Position numbers and translations under genes: made by a program
Origin: Chloroflexota bacterium
GTDB taxonomy: Bacteria > Chloroflexota > Anaerolineae > Anaerolineales > Anaerolineaceae
Direction: 5' to 3'
DNA length: 12,655 nucleotides
Assembly: GCA_029265085.1 (NCBI GenBank)
Contig: JAJUJY010000128.1
Span: 1-12,655 of the forward strand
In this document: in pieces, positions 7,674 to 12,655 of the stretch
Numbering within the stretch: the stretch's first letter is position 1
Layout: the number at the start of each line of letters is the position of its first letter
The notes under the pieces: generated by a model
What the model saw: only the letters and a program-made list of their open reading frames with translations
Told to the model about the DNA's origin: nothing
The model's database searches: none

Positions 7674-8231
7674 TTACTCAGCGTTTTTTTGTATCTGCAT
7701 CCATTCATCGCGCAGAACGCTCATAAAGATTAAATCAACCCGTTTTCCGGCTTTTAGTAAAACTTCTCGCATCCGGCCTTCTTCCTGGAAACCTGCCTTT
7801 TTATACGAGGCAATTCCACGCGGATTGACTTCAAAAACATTAAGCGAAACACGGTTCAGATTTAACTCCATAAAGGCATAACGCAGCAAAATTCGCATCG
7901 CATCGGTGCCATACCCTTTGCCCCATAAATCACGCTCACCAATACCAATTCCAACCCAGGCATTTCTGACCGTCCAATTAAAACCAGATAAATCGATCAA
8001 ACCGATATTACGGTCATCCTCAAGGCGTTGGATCAGAAAGAAATGCATTGAACTGATTTCCTTCTCAAAAAAAGCCTGGATTTGCTTTGGGTTAAACAAA
8101 TAGGCATTATCACCGTTTAGTAAACGCTGATATTCGCTGTCTTTATCCCATTTACTGAGCAAATCACCCAATTCCTCCAGGTTGGGAATAACCAAACGAA
8201 CGGATTTTCCAGTGTAAATATCAGTGGCCAT
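7674..8231 (-). CDS. GNAT acetyltransferase, RimJ/RimL-like
   Basis: This is a single-domain 185-aa acetyltransferase of the RimJ/RimL (Acetyltransf_3) type. Such enzymes acetylate protein N-termini, ribosomal proteins or small molecules such as antibiotics. The CoA-binding loop is W103-G104-K105-G106-Y107-G108, followed by TDAMRILLRYAF, and the last third contains ASYKKAGFQEEG, a characteristic end of the fold. Trp in place of the usual R/Q at the loop start is common in this branch. ATG at 8231 has GGAGG 8 nt upstream, and that box lies inside the last codons of the preceding GNAT gene (gap 3 nt). The stop TAA overlaps the first possible ATG of the permease. The substrate is unknown. Embedding inside an ABC operon suggests a shared small-molecule task. 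Confidence 0.88.
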   Translation of the reverse strand: MATDIYTGKSVRLVIPNLEELGDLLSKWDKDSEYQRLLNGDNAYLFNPKQIQAFFEKEISSMHFFLIQRLEDDRNIGLIDLSGFNWTVRNAWVGIGIGERDLWGKGYGTDAMRILLRYAFMELNLNRVSLNVFEVNPRGIASYKKAGFQEEGRMREVLLKAGKRVDLIFMSVLRDEWMQIQKNAE

Positions 8232-8234
8232 TGT

Positions 8235-8810
8235 TTATTCCTCCGGATGAATTGCAAACCATTCCCGCTGTAACATTCCGTAAATCAGGCGATCCCAGGT
8301 TCGTCCACCGCGATAGACCATTTGACGCTGCCGGACTTCTAGCTGCATACCCGCTGCCCGGTAGGCAGATGTTTTTTCATCATCGAAATCACTTGCATAG
8401 GCATACACGTGGTACAGGCCCAACTCCTCAAACACATACCGCAAAGCCATATTCAACGCCTCAGTGTAGTATTTCCGGCGCATGCCTGCATCACCAATCA
8501 ACACCTGCAAATTGGCATCACGGTTCACCCAGAATAACCAGGGTATCGCAATCAAGCCAATCAACTCATCCTCTTTGCAAGTCCGGATGGCAAAAAACAA
8601 GGAGGAACGTCCTTCTTCGGCTTTTTTTAGCTGTTCTTCACGCTTTTTCTTTAGCTCGAAAGAAGTTAATGGGCGGGCAACTTCATCCACATCCATCGCC
8701 CAGGCATAATTCAGGTCGTAGGTCCATTTTGCTTCAACGGCTGCATCCTTTTCTGGATCATAAGCAGCCAAAAACAGGTGCTGACTTTGAAATAGTTGAG
8801 TGCTTAACAT
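8235..8810 (-). CDS. GNAT-fold protein with degenerate CoA loop
   Basis: This 191-aa protein follows the RimJ/RimL-like GNAT layout, with FFAIRTCKEDELIGLI (72-87) as central strands and TSAYRAAGMQLEVRQRQ (147-163) as the typical C-terminal block. Where an active enzyme has R/Q-x-x-G-x-G/A it has R111-R-K-Y-Y-T-E-A118, lacking the first glycine. Acetyl-CoA binding may therefore be weakened or altered. A charged helix (FELKKKREEQLKKAEEG, 51-67) is inserted before the core strands. ATG at 8810 lies inside the end of the ABC ATPase gene (7-nt overlap) with a GGAGG about 10 nt upstream. It could be a partner or regulatory subunit of the following GNAT. Membership of the fold is fairly sure; activity is uncertain. 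Confidence 0.78.
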   Translation of the reverse strand: MLSTQLFQSQHLFLAAYDPEKDAAVEAKWTYDLNYAWAMDVDEVARPLTSFELKKKREEQLKKAEEGRSSLFFAIRTCKEDELIGLIAIPWLFWVNRDANLQVLIGDAGMRRKYYTEALNMALRYVFEELGLYHVYAYASDFDDEKTSAYRAAGMQLEVRQRQMVYRGGRTWDRLIYGMLQREWFAIHPEE

Positions 8811-9802
8811 TCGTTGGGTTCCTCCTCATCGCGGTTTACCAGTTGCTTACCTGTCAATTCCAAAAACACATCTTCTAATGTCGGTTCTTTTCCATCTTTT
8901 GCAGGGATACGTTGTTTTAACCCCTGCGGAGTATCCAGCGCAACCACCTTACCGCTGTCCATGATTGCAATCCTGTCGCACAACGATTCTGCTTCCGCCA
9001 TATCGTGTGTTGTCAGCAAAATGGTTGTTCCGTAAACACTGCGCAATTCACGCACAATCGCCTGAACTTCCCGTTTGGAACGCGGGTCCAAACCTGTCGT
9101 TGGTTCATCTAACAACAATAATTTGGGATGAGAAAGCAAAGCTCGCGCAATGGCTACTTTTTGCTGCATCCCGCGCGACATTTCTTCCATCGGGTGATAA
9201 ATATCGCGTTCTTTTAAGCCAAGGCGGGTTAATATCTCAACCACCTGGCGGCGGGTATCTTTGGCCGAAAGACCGTATAACCTGGCCCCATACATTAAAT
9301 TTTCCATCGGCGATAACTTTTTAAAGAAAGACGCTTCTACACTGACCCGGTTAATCAATTGCTGCACCTTCATCGGATAGCGGACCACATCGTAACCGAA
9401 CACGTTTACTTTGCCGCTGTCCGGCAGAAGCAGTGTAGAAATCAAGCGAATGAGGGTGGATTTACCGCCACCATTCGGTCCGAGCACACCAAAAATTTCC
9501 CCTTCTTCCACACGAAAGGAAACATGATTTACCGCCACCACCGCAGATTTATCTTCTCTGCCGTTGACATGAACAGAATTTTCAGCGCTTTTTATTGACA
9601 GGTTCTCTGGCGTTCTGGCAAGGCTTTCAATGGCGAAATCCTCTAATGGCTTGTGCCCGTTTCCATTATTGCCATTGGATTTTCCGTTCCCATTACCATT
9701 CTGGCCGTTCTGGGCGCTGCTTTTTAACATGCGCTTCCAGAACGGTTCAGATGGCTTGCCAAATTTTTTATACACATCCTCTACCACAATCGCACTGGAC
9801 AT
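8804..9802 (-). CDS. ABC transporter ATP-binding protein (ABC-2 exporter) with Asn/Gly-rich insertion
   Basis: This is the nucleotide-binding subunit of an ABC-2 export system, the presumed partner of the permease at 6829-7659. Walker A is G108-P-N-G-G-G-K114-S-T116, the signature is M208-S-R-G-M-Q213, and Walker B is LLLLDEP with D232-E233. The D-loop is GLDP (237-240) and the switch histidine is H266 (TTHD). The Q-loop position appears to hold E156, as in several exporters of this type. The first strand (IVVEDVYKKFG, 5-15) is separated from the next (VVAVNHVSFRVEEGE) by about 70 extra residues. These include an N/G-rich run at 31-50, so Walker A lies about 65 residues later than usual. The total of 332 aa is correspondingly long. 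ATG at 9802 overlaps the preceding stop by one nt (TGATG), with an AAGGTG site upstream. Confidence 0.93.
   Translation of the reverse strand: MSSAIVVEDVYKKFGKPSEPFWKRMLKSSAQNGQNGNGNGKSNGNNGNGHKPLEDFAIESLARTPENLSIKSAENSVHVNGREDKSAVVAVNHVSFRVEEGEIFGVLGPNGGGKSTLIRLISTLLLPDSGKVNVFGYDVVRYPMKVQQLINRVSVEASFFKKLSPMENLMYGARLYGLSAKDTRRQVVEILTRLGLKERDIYHPMEEMSRGMQQKVAIARALLSHPKLLLLDEPTTGLDPRSKREVQAIVRELRSVYGTTILLTTHDMAEAESLCDRIAIMDSGKVVALDTPQGLKQRIPAKDGKEPTLEDVFLELTGKQLVNRDEEEPNEC
9653..9712 (-). repeat. Asn-Gly simple repeat inside the ABC ATPase gene
   Basis: This segment codes for residues 31-50 of the ATPase, made almost only of Asn and Gly with single Gln, Lys, Ser and His. It consists of imperfect hexamers of the form AAYGGN. 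It looks like a flexible tether within the insertion between the first two strands of the nucleotide-binding domain. Confidence 0.8.
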
Positions 9803-10275
9803 CAGGACACCTTTTCAATCCTCTTTTGTTGAGATGGCTTTTTGTTTTCAACCCACACAGCCATCCCTTCGTTGTATTTACGATCTACCAATACTTCAAC
9901 ACCACCTATAGAACGCGAGAAGCGTTCCCAATCCCGTGAAGATTCACCTTCGCTCACCAGGTGGCTTGCGTAGAGTACAAACACATGGTTTACAATCCCA
10001 TTTTCCAGGTCTTGCTTCATTTGAAGGTAAGCTGGACGCTCAGGATTATCCGCAGTGTTGACATCCATATAGATCGCTACAAGGTTCTCTAACCCATACG
10101 AATTACGGATGATGTCCAAACCGGTGAATAAAGCATGCTTCGCGGAGGTGCTGTAAGCCTGGCCTTCCTGCAAATCGCCCAACACATAAAATGCCAGGGC
10201 GTCCGTAGTTCCAGCAGCAGTGTGGTTCACATAATCCACGCGGTAACTTCCTAATTTTGATAATGATGTAAACAT
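9802..10275 (-). CDS. Resolvase N-domain-like protein without catalytic residues
   Basis: I do not recognise a named family. The 157-aa protein has the layout of a serine-recombinase N-terminal domain: a first strand LAFYVLG (27-33), a helix from about 42 to 58, a second strand LVAIYMDV (65-72), then NPERPAYLQMKQDLENG (77-93), a strand VNHVFVLYASHL (95-106) and a late GGVEVLVD (124-131). In real resolvases the first block reads Y-x-R-x-S, and the third strand leads into D-R-x-x-R. Here these are YVLGD and SHLVS, so the nucleophilic Ser and key Arg residues are missing, and there is no DNA-binding C-terminal domain. A non-catalytic scaffold or regulator is the best guess. ATG at 10275 has GGAG 7 nt before it. 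It is the first full-length gene of the operon, and its stop overlaps the ATPase start (TGATG). The similarity is by eye only. Confidence 0.5.
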   Translation of the reverse strand: MFTSLSKLGSYRVDYVNHTAAGTTDALAFYVLGDLQEGQAYSTSAKHALFTGLDIIRNSYGLENLVAIYMDVNTADNPERPAYLQMKQDLENGIVNHVFVLYASHLVSEGESSRDWERFSRSIGGVEVLVDRKYNEGMAVWVENKKPSQQKRIEKVS

Positions 10276-10290
10276 AATCTTGCTCCGTAC

Positions 10291-10383
10291 TTAAAATCCC
10301 ATCGATAATGCAGCAACAATGATTGATTTTTCTTCCAAACTGACCTTTAGGTCTTCTAAATCGTTACCTCTTGAAACCAACAC
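10291..10383 (-). CDS. Candidate 30-codon ORF just before the resolvase-like gene
   Basis: This reading frame starts at GTG (10383-10381) and ends at TAA (10293-10291), 15 nt before the ATG of the next gene. The composition looks protein-like: VLVSRGNDLEDLKVSLEE, then a hydrophobic end. The best ribosome site here (GGAGAGG) is 13 nt before the GTG but ideally placed for an ATG at 10391, which opens only an 11-codon frame ending at 10356. A -1 shift from that ATG, or one extra A in the AAAA run, would join the strong site to this frame. It may be a small coupling ORF, a frameshifted remnant or chance. Confidence 0.3.
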   Translation of the reverse strand: MLVSRGNDLEDLKVSLEEKSIIVAALSMGF

Positions 10384-10423
10384 GTACTCATTTTCACCTC
10401 TCCATCATCCTTTGAAAACAAAA

Positions 10424-10450
10424 CAGGCCACGGTTCTTGCCCGTGGCCTG
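10424..10450 (-). terminator. Intrinsic terminator T2 in the operon leader
   Basis: A perfect 10-bp stem (CAGGCCACGG / CCGTGGCCTG) with a 7-nt loop (10434-10440) is followed on the minus strand by TTTTGTTTTC (10423-10414). It is a textbook factor-independent terminator, yet it stands upstream of the whole operon and downstream of the only good promoter. The plus strand has no U-tract, so it points only towards the operon. Confidence 0.85.
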
Positions 10451-10478
10451 CAAAGAGGCGCAATGCTTCATAAGAAAA

Positions 10479-10509
10479 CAGCCACGGGGCTGGAGTGTTC
10501 CCGTGGCTG
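10479..10509 (-). terminator. Intrinsic terminator T1 in the operon leader
   Basis: A perfect 10-bp stem (CAGCCACGGG / CCCGTGGCTG) with an 11-nt loop (10489-10499) is followed on the minus strand by TTTTCTT (10478-10472). Its stem is nearly the same as that of T2. As a result, its 3' arm can also pair with the 5' arm of T2 over 8 perfect bp, or 10 bp with one bulge, which would disrupt both terminators. Confidence 0.78.
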
Positions 10510-10532
10510 CTGGTATCTAGTTCTGGTTTAGA

Positions 10533-10634
10533 TTACCGACAAACAGGCGCACTCCGAGAAGGAATAGCATCGACAACACCGCCGGAAATAGCGGTATTTG
10601 CGCAAGCTTTGATGTAAGCAATTAAGTTAATCAT
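10533..10634 (-). CDS. Candidate 33-aa leader peptide or small protein
   Basis: This ORF starts at ATG 10634-10632, about 35 nt after the predicted transcription start, and ends with TAA at 10535-10533. AAAGGA lies 11 nt before the ATG and GAGAGA directly before it. The peptide begins MINLIAYIKACANTAI and ends PSRSAPVCR, with six Ala and two Cys and no run of one amino acid. A small hairpin (ACCGC / GCGGT) can form inside it. Its position between a promoter and two terminators ahead of an ABC/GNAT operon suggests a regulatory leader peptide. An independent small protein with its own double terminator is the main alternative. No known peptide family was recognised. Confidence 0.45.
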   Translation of the reverse strand: MINLIAYIKACANTAISGGVVDAIPSRSAPVCR

Positions 10635-10675
10635 TCTCTCGTGCGTCCTTTCTGTAGAATCTTTACAACACCACT

Positions 10676-10704
10676 ATATTAGCACAGTTGATTTCATCAT
10701 GCAA
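10676..10704 (-). promoter_or_regulatory. Promoter of the leader ORF and ABC/GNAT operon, TTGCAT-17-TAATAT with TGn
   Basis: On the minus strand, TTGCAT (10699-10704) is followed after 17 nt by TAATAT (10676-10681), with TGC directly before the -10 as an extended element. The predicted start is near 10669. No comparable promoter is visible between terminator T2 and the first operon gene, so this is taken as the operon promoter. Confidence 0.65.
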
Positions 10705-10778
10705 GAGGGTTTTCTTAAAATTTTTTATCAAACTCAAATCGATGCCTATCTCCAACAGCACTTAATACCAATTCCCGG

Positions 10779-10784
10779 TATAAT
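10779..10784 (+). promoter_or_regulatory. -10 box of a leaderless-type rsmG promoter
   Basis: A perfect TATAAT ends 9 nt before the rsmG ATG, which places the predicted transcription start only about 2-4 nt upstream of the start codon. The -35 region at the usual spacing (CAGCAC) is poor. An ATACC/GGTAT inverted repeat at about 10765-10782 overlaps the box and could be an operator. Confidence 0.5.
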
Positions 10785-10793
10785 AATCGCGGC

Positions 10794-11510
10794 ATGGAAA
10801 AATTGGTCAAAGATCTTCGCAATTTTCTGGGTATCCAGCTTTCTGCTCGCCAGATCAGCGCTTTTCAACGTTACGAAGCCGAATTGCTGGACTGGAACAC
10901 CCGTTTTAACCTGACTGCGATCCGTGACGCAGAAGGAGTTCGGGCAAAACACTTCCTTGACTCCTTAACCTGCGTACTGGCCTGGCGCGATAACACACCC
11001 CCTACCCGCGTCATCGATGTAGGTACTGGCGCTGGTTTCCCAGGGATCCCTCTAAAAATCCTTTACCCCAACTTACAGCTCACACTGGTGGAATCAGTGG
11101 GAAAAAAGTTGGAGTTTTGCAAGCATGTTGTCCAGACCCTCGGCCTGGAAAAAGTTTTGTTTATTCAGGCACGCGCTGAGGAATTAGGATTATCCAAAGA
11201 ACACCGCGAAAAATATGACTGGGCAATTGCCCGCGCGGTGGCCAATATGCCCGTTTTGGCGGAATATCTCCTGCCCCTGGTGCGGGTAGGCGGCGCAATG
11301 CTTGCCCAAAAAGGTGAGAGCGGTCCTGCTGAAACACAGGCTGCTGATCGAGCCTTTCATATTTTGGGCGGCCGCCTGCGGCAGTTGGTTCCAGTTTTAG
11401 TTCCTGGCGTTGTCGAAGAACGATATCTCGTCATTGTTGATAAAATAGCGCCAACCCCGCCGGGATACCCGCGCCGAGTTGGCCTGCCTGCGAAAAAGCC
11501 CATTGCTTAA
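10794..11510 (+). CDS. rsmG: 16S rRNA (guanine527-N7)-methyltransferase
   Basis: RsmG (GidB) methylates G527 of 16S rRNA using S-adenosylmethionine; loss of it gives low-level streptomycin resistance in several bacteria. The 238-aa protein has the expected N-terminal helices with LLDWNTRFNLTAIRD (31-45), the HFLDSL block (53-58), SAM motif I D75-V-G-T-G-A-G81-F-P-G-I-P86, and acidic VES (about 95-97). It ends YPRRVGLPAKKP, a strong family signature. The length is normal. ATG at 10794 matches the family start, but no Shine-Dalgarno precedes it and the TATAAT box is only 9 nt away, so a leaderless mRNA is likely. It is the only plus-strand gene here, divergent from the ABC/GNAT operon and convergent with recF; the TTAA at 11507-11510 serves both stops. 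rsmG and recF both commonly lie near the replication origin. Confidence 0.97.
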   Translation: MEKLVKDLRNFLGIQLSARQISAFQRYEAELLDWNTRFNLTAIRDAEGVRAKHFLDSLTCVLAWRDNTPPTRVIDVGTGAGFPGIPLKILYPNLQLTLVESVGKKLEFCKHVVQTLGLEKVLFIQARAEELGLSKEHREKYDWAIARAVANMPVLAEYLLPLVRVGGAMLAQKGESGPAETQAADRAFHILGGRLRQLVPVLVPGVVEERYLVIVDKIAPTPPGYPRRVGLPAKKPIA

Positions 11511-12655
11511 ATCGCTGGTTGACTGGCTTTGACTTGCCCCATTTTTATTTGCCAGACGGTACTTTGCTGGACGAATTCATTGGAAAACAGTTTTAAATCG
11601 GTTGTGGTCAGCAATCCCTGTTCGCATTCCCCCAGGTAAGCCAATAAGTCTGCCCGCCGCTGTATATCCAGTTCGGCCAGGGTTTCATCCAATAATAAGA
11701 CTGGCCACTCCCCGGTTTTCGCTTTCATCCAGCTCACTTCAGCCAATTTCAAAGAAAGCAAGGTCGTTCGCACTTGCCCGCGTGAACCAAAATCACCCAG
11801 GTCAATCTCGTTTCCCAAAAAGCGCAGTTCATCGCGGTGCGGTCCCACGGTCGTCACACCCCGTGCAATTTCCTCACGCCGGACAGCTTGCAAACGGCGA
11901 ATAAAGCCCTGCTGAATTTCTTCTTGAGATATGCCAGCGCGCTGCACAACTGTTTTCATCGGTAAAGCATATTGACCCTCCGGACGCGGTGCTGGATCAT
12001 AGGCTGGGCGATAATCCAGGCGAAATAATTCCTGCCCGTGCGTCAGGCGGTCGTGAATGCGCGCCGCCAACCGCTCTATTTCTTGCGCTGCCTGAATCCG
12101 TGCATGGATCAAGAAGGATCCGCGCTGGGTTAACAAGGTATCCCAATACGACAATTGCTCAGAATCTCCGCCGCGCTCATTGAGCTGTTTTAATAATGCA
12201 TTTCGCTGCGTAAGCACCTGGGCATATTCACTCAATGCCAGCCCATACCCCGGAATCACCTGCGCCAGTGCCAGGTTAAGATAACGCCGTCGCTCTTCCG
12301 GCCCACCCTCCAAAATACGCGTCATCTGCGGCAGCAAAATCACCGCATTAAACTGCCCCAACGCGGTTTGCATATTGCGCTTCGCGCCATCCACCAGGAT
12401 CTCTTTACGCAGCCGCACGCCATTTGCCCCAACAGCATCCTGGATCAGGCGCACTTCCAAACGGTGCGCAGCTCCGCCGCGGATAAAATCTGCCACCAGG
12501 CGAGCCACAGCCAGCGGCTCATCTTCAACCATAAAATTGATTAACTGCCGGTCATTGGCCGCCTGAAATGAGGAAAAAGTTGCCAGGTAATATACTGCTT
12601 CGAGTAAAGTCGTTTTTCCCTGGGCATTATCCCCCACCAACAAAAGAATCCGCCG
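11507..12655 (-). CDS. recF: DNA replication and repair protein RecF (start lies beyond the window)
   Basis: RecF is an SMC-like ATPase that helps load RecA at gaps and supports replication restart. In the window, 382 residues plus the stop are present. The frame is open to the right edge (first residues RRILLLVGDNAQGK), so roughly 25-30 N-terminal residues are missing. The TTG at 12643 is not the real start. Walker A is G8-D-N-A-Q-G-K14-T-T16 counted from the edge. The later part has FGSRGQVRTTLLSLKLAE (signature), VLLLDETLAELD (Walker B and D-loop) and a C-terminal TTTD block. VGPHRDEL in the middle is a further RecF signature. The Walker B acidic pair is D-E rather than the D-D of many RecFs. 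The stop TAA overlaps the rsmG stop. Identity is secure. Confidence 0.96.
   Translation of the reverse strand, partial: RRILLLVGDNAQGKTTLLEAVYYLATFSSFQAANDRQLINFMVEDEPLAVARLVADFIRGGAAHRLEVRLIQDAVGANGVRLRKEILVDGAKRNMQTALGQFNAVILLPQMTRILEGGPEERRRYLNLALAQVIPGYGLALSEYAQVLTQRNALLKQLNERGGDSEQLSYWDTLLTQRGSFLIHARIQAAQEIERLAARIHDRLTHGQELFRLDYRPAYDPAPRPEGQYALPMKTVVQRAGISQEEIQQGFIRRLQAVRREEIARGVTTVGPHRDELRFLGNEIDLGDFGSRGQVRTTLLSLKLAEVSWMKAKTGEWPVLLLDETLAELDIQRRADLLAYLGECEQGLLTTTDLKLFSNEFVQQSTVWQIKMGQVKASQPAI

Larger units (their letters stand above)
10424..10509 (-). promoter_or_regulatory. Four-segment attenuator-like leader RNA
   Basis: In transcript order the segments are 1 (10509-10500), 2 (10488-10479), 3 (10450-10441) and 4 (10433-10424). 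Segment pairs 1:2 and 3:4 form the two terminators, and 2:3 can form a competing stem with a loop of about 28 nt. This is the logic of amino-acid or drug-responsive attenuators. The preceding 33-codon ORF ends 23 nt before segment 1. No regulator-type amino-acid run is seen in that ORF, so the signal is not identified. Confidence 0.5.

Noticed and set aside
8231..8878. Plus-strand open frame of 215 codons
   Set aside because: It covers the opposite strand of a GNAT gene and the end of the ABC ATPase gene, both with clear motifs, and shows no domain of its own.
9802..10275. Calling the resolvase-like gene an active recombinase or sign of a mobile element
   Set aside because: The catalytic Ser and Arg residues and a DNA-binding domain are absent, and no inverted repeats or other mobile genes flank it.
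10424..10509. The two GC-rich hairpins read as a terminator for rsmG or as a repeat family
   Set aside because: They lie upstream of rsmG and have U-tracts only on the minus strand. No further copies of the stem were seen in the window.

Overview
The window looks like bacterial chromosome at roughly 48% GC, most likely a member of Chloroflexota (Anaerolineae-like). That placement is an inference from the style of RpoB, RsmG, RecF and the many GNAT acetyltransferases; no taxonomic search was run. All genes but one lie on the minus strand, so in transcription order the window reads from right to left.

Right edge (10794-12655): recF (minus, 5' end outside the window) and rsmG (plus) converge, and their two TAA stop codons share the palindrome TTAA. 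rsmG has a TATAAT box only about 10 nt before its ATG, which suggests a leaderless or nearly leaderless mRNA.

Centre (4754-10704): one long minus-strand unit. A good promoter at 10676-10704 is followed by a 33-codon ORF with a start-proximal purine tract. Next come two perfect 10-bp GC-rich hairpins, each with a U-tract, whose arms can also pair across the two hairpins as in a four-segment attenuator. After these come a second candidate short ORF and seven closely packed genes: a resolvase-like protein without catalytic residues, an ABC ATPase with an Asn/Gly-rich insertion, two single-domain GNATs, an ABC-2 permease and two tandem-domain GNATs. The packing (1-7 nt overlaps or gaps of 3-29 nt) predicts co-expression. 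The set looks like an exporter plus acetyltransferase module, possibly for resistance to or handling of a small molecule or peptide. Its substrate cannot be read from the sequence.

Left (2041-4586): a compact three-gene unit of HAD-like phosphatase, 12-TM MFS transporter and calcineurin-like phosphoesterase. It runs directly towards rpoB with no visible terminator.

Left edge (1-1839): the first 613 codons of rpoB on the minus strand. It is preceded by two candidate sigma-70-type promoters rather than by rplJ-rplL. The rifampicin region is conserved overall but carries Thr at the position of E. coli Arg529 and Ala at that of Ser522.

No rRNA or tRNA genes, CRISPR arrays, insertion sequences or prophage genes were recognised. 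The best candidate for something new is the attenuator-like leader together with the ABC/GNAT/pseudo-resolvase operon it precedes.
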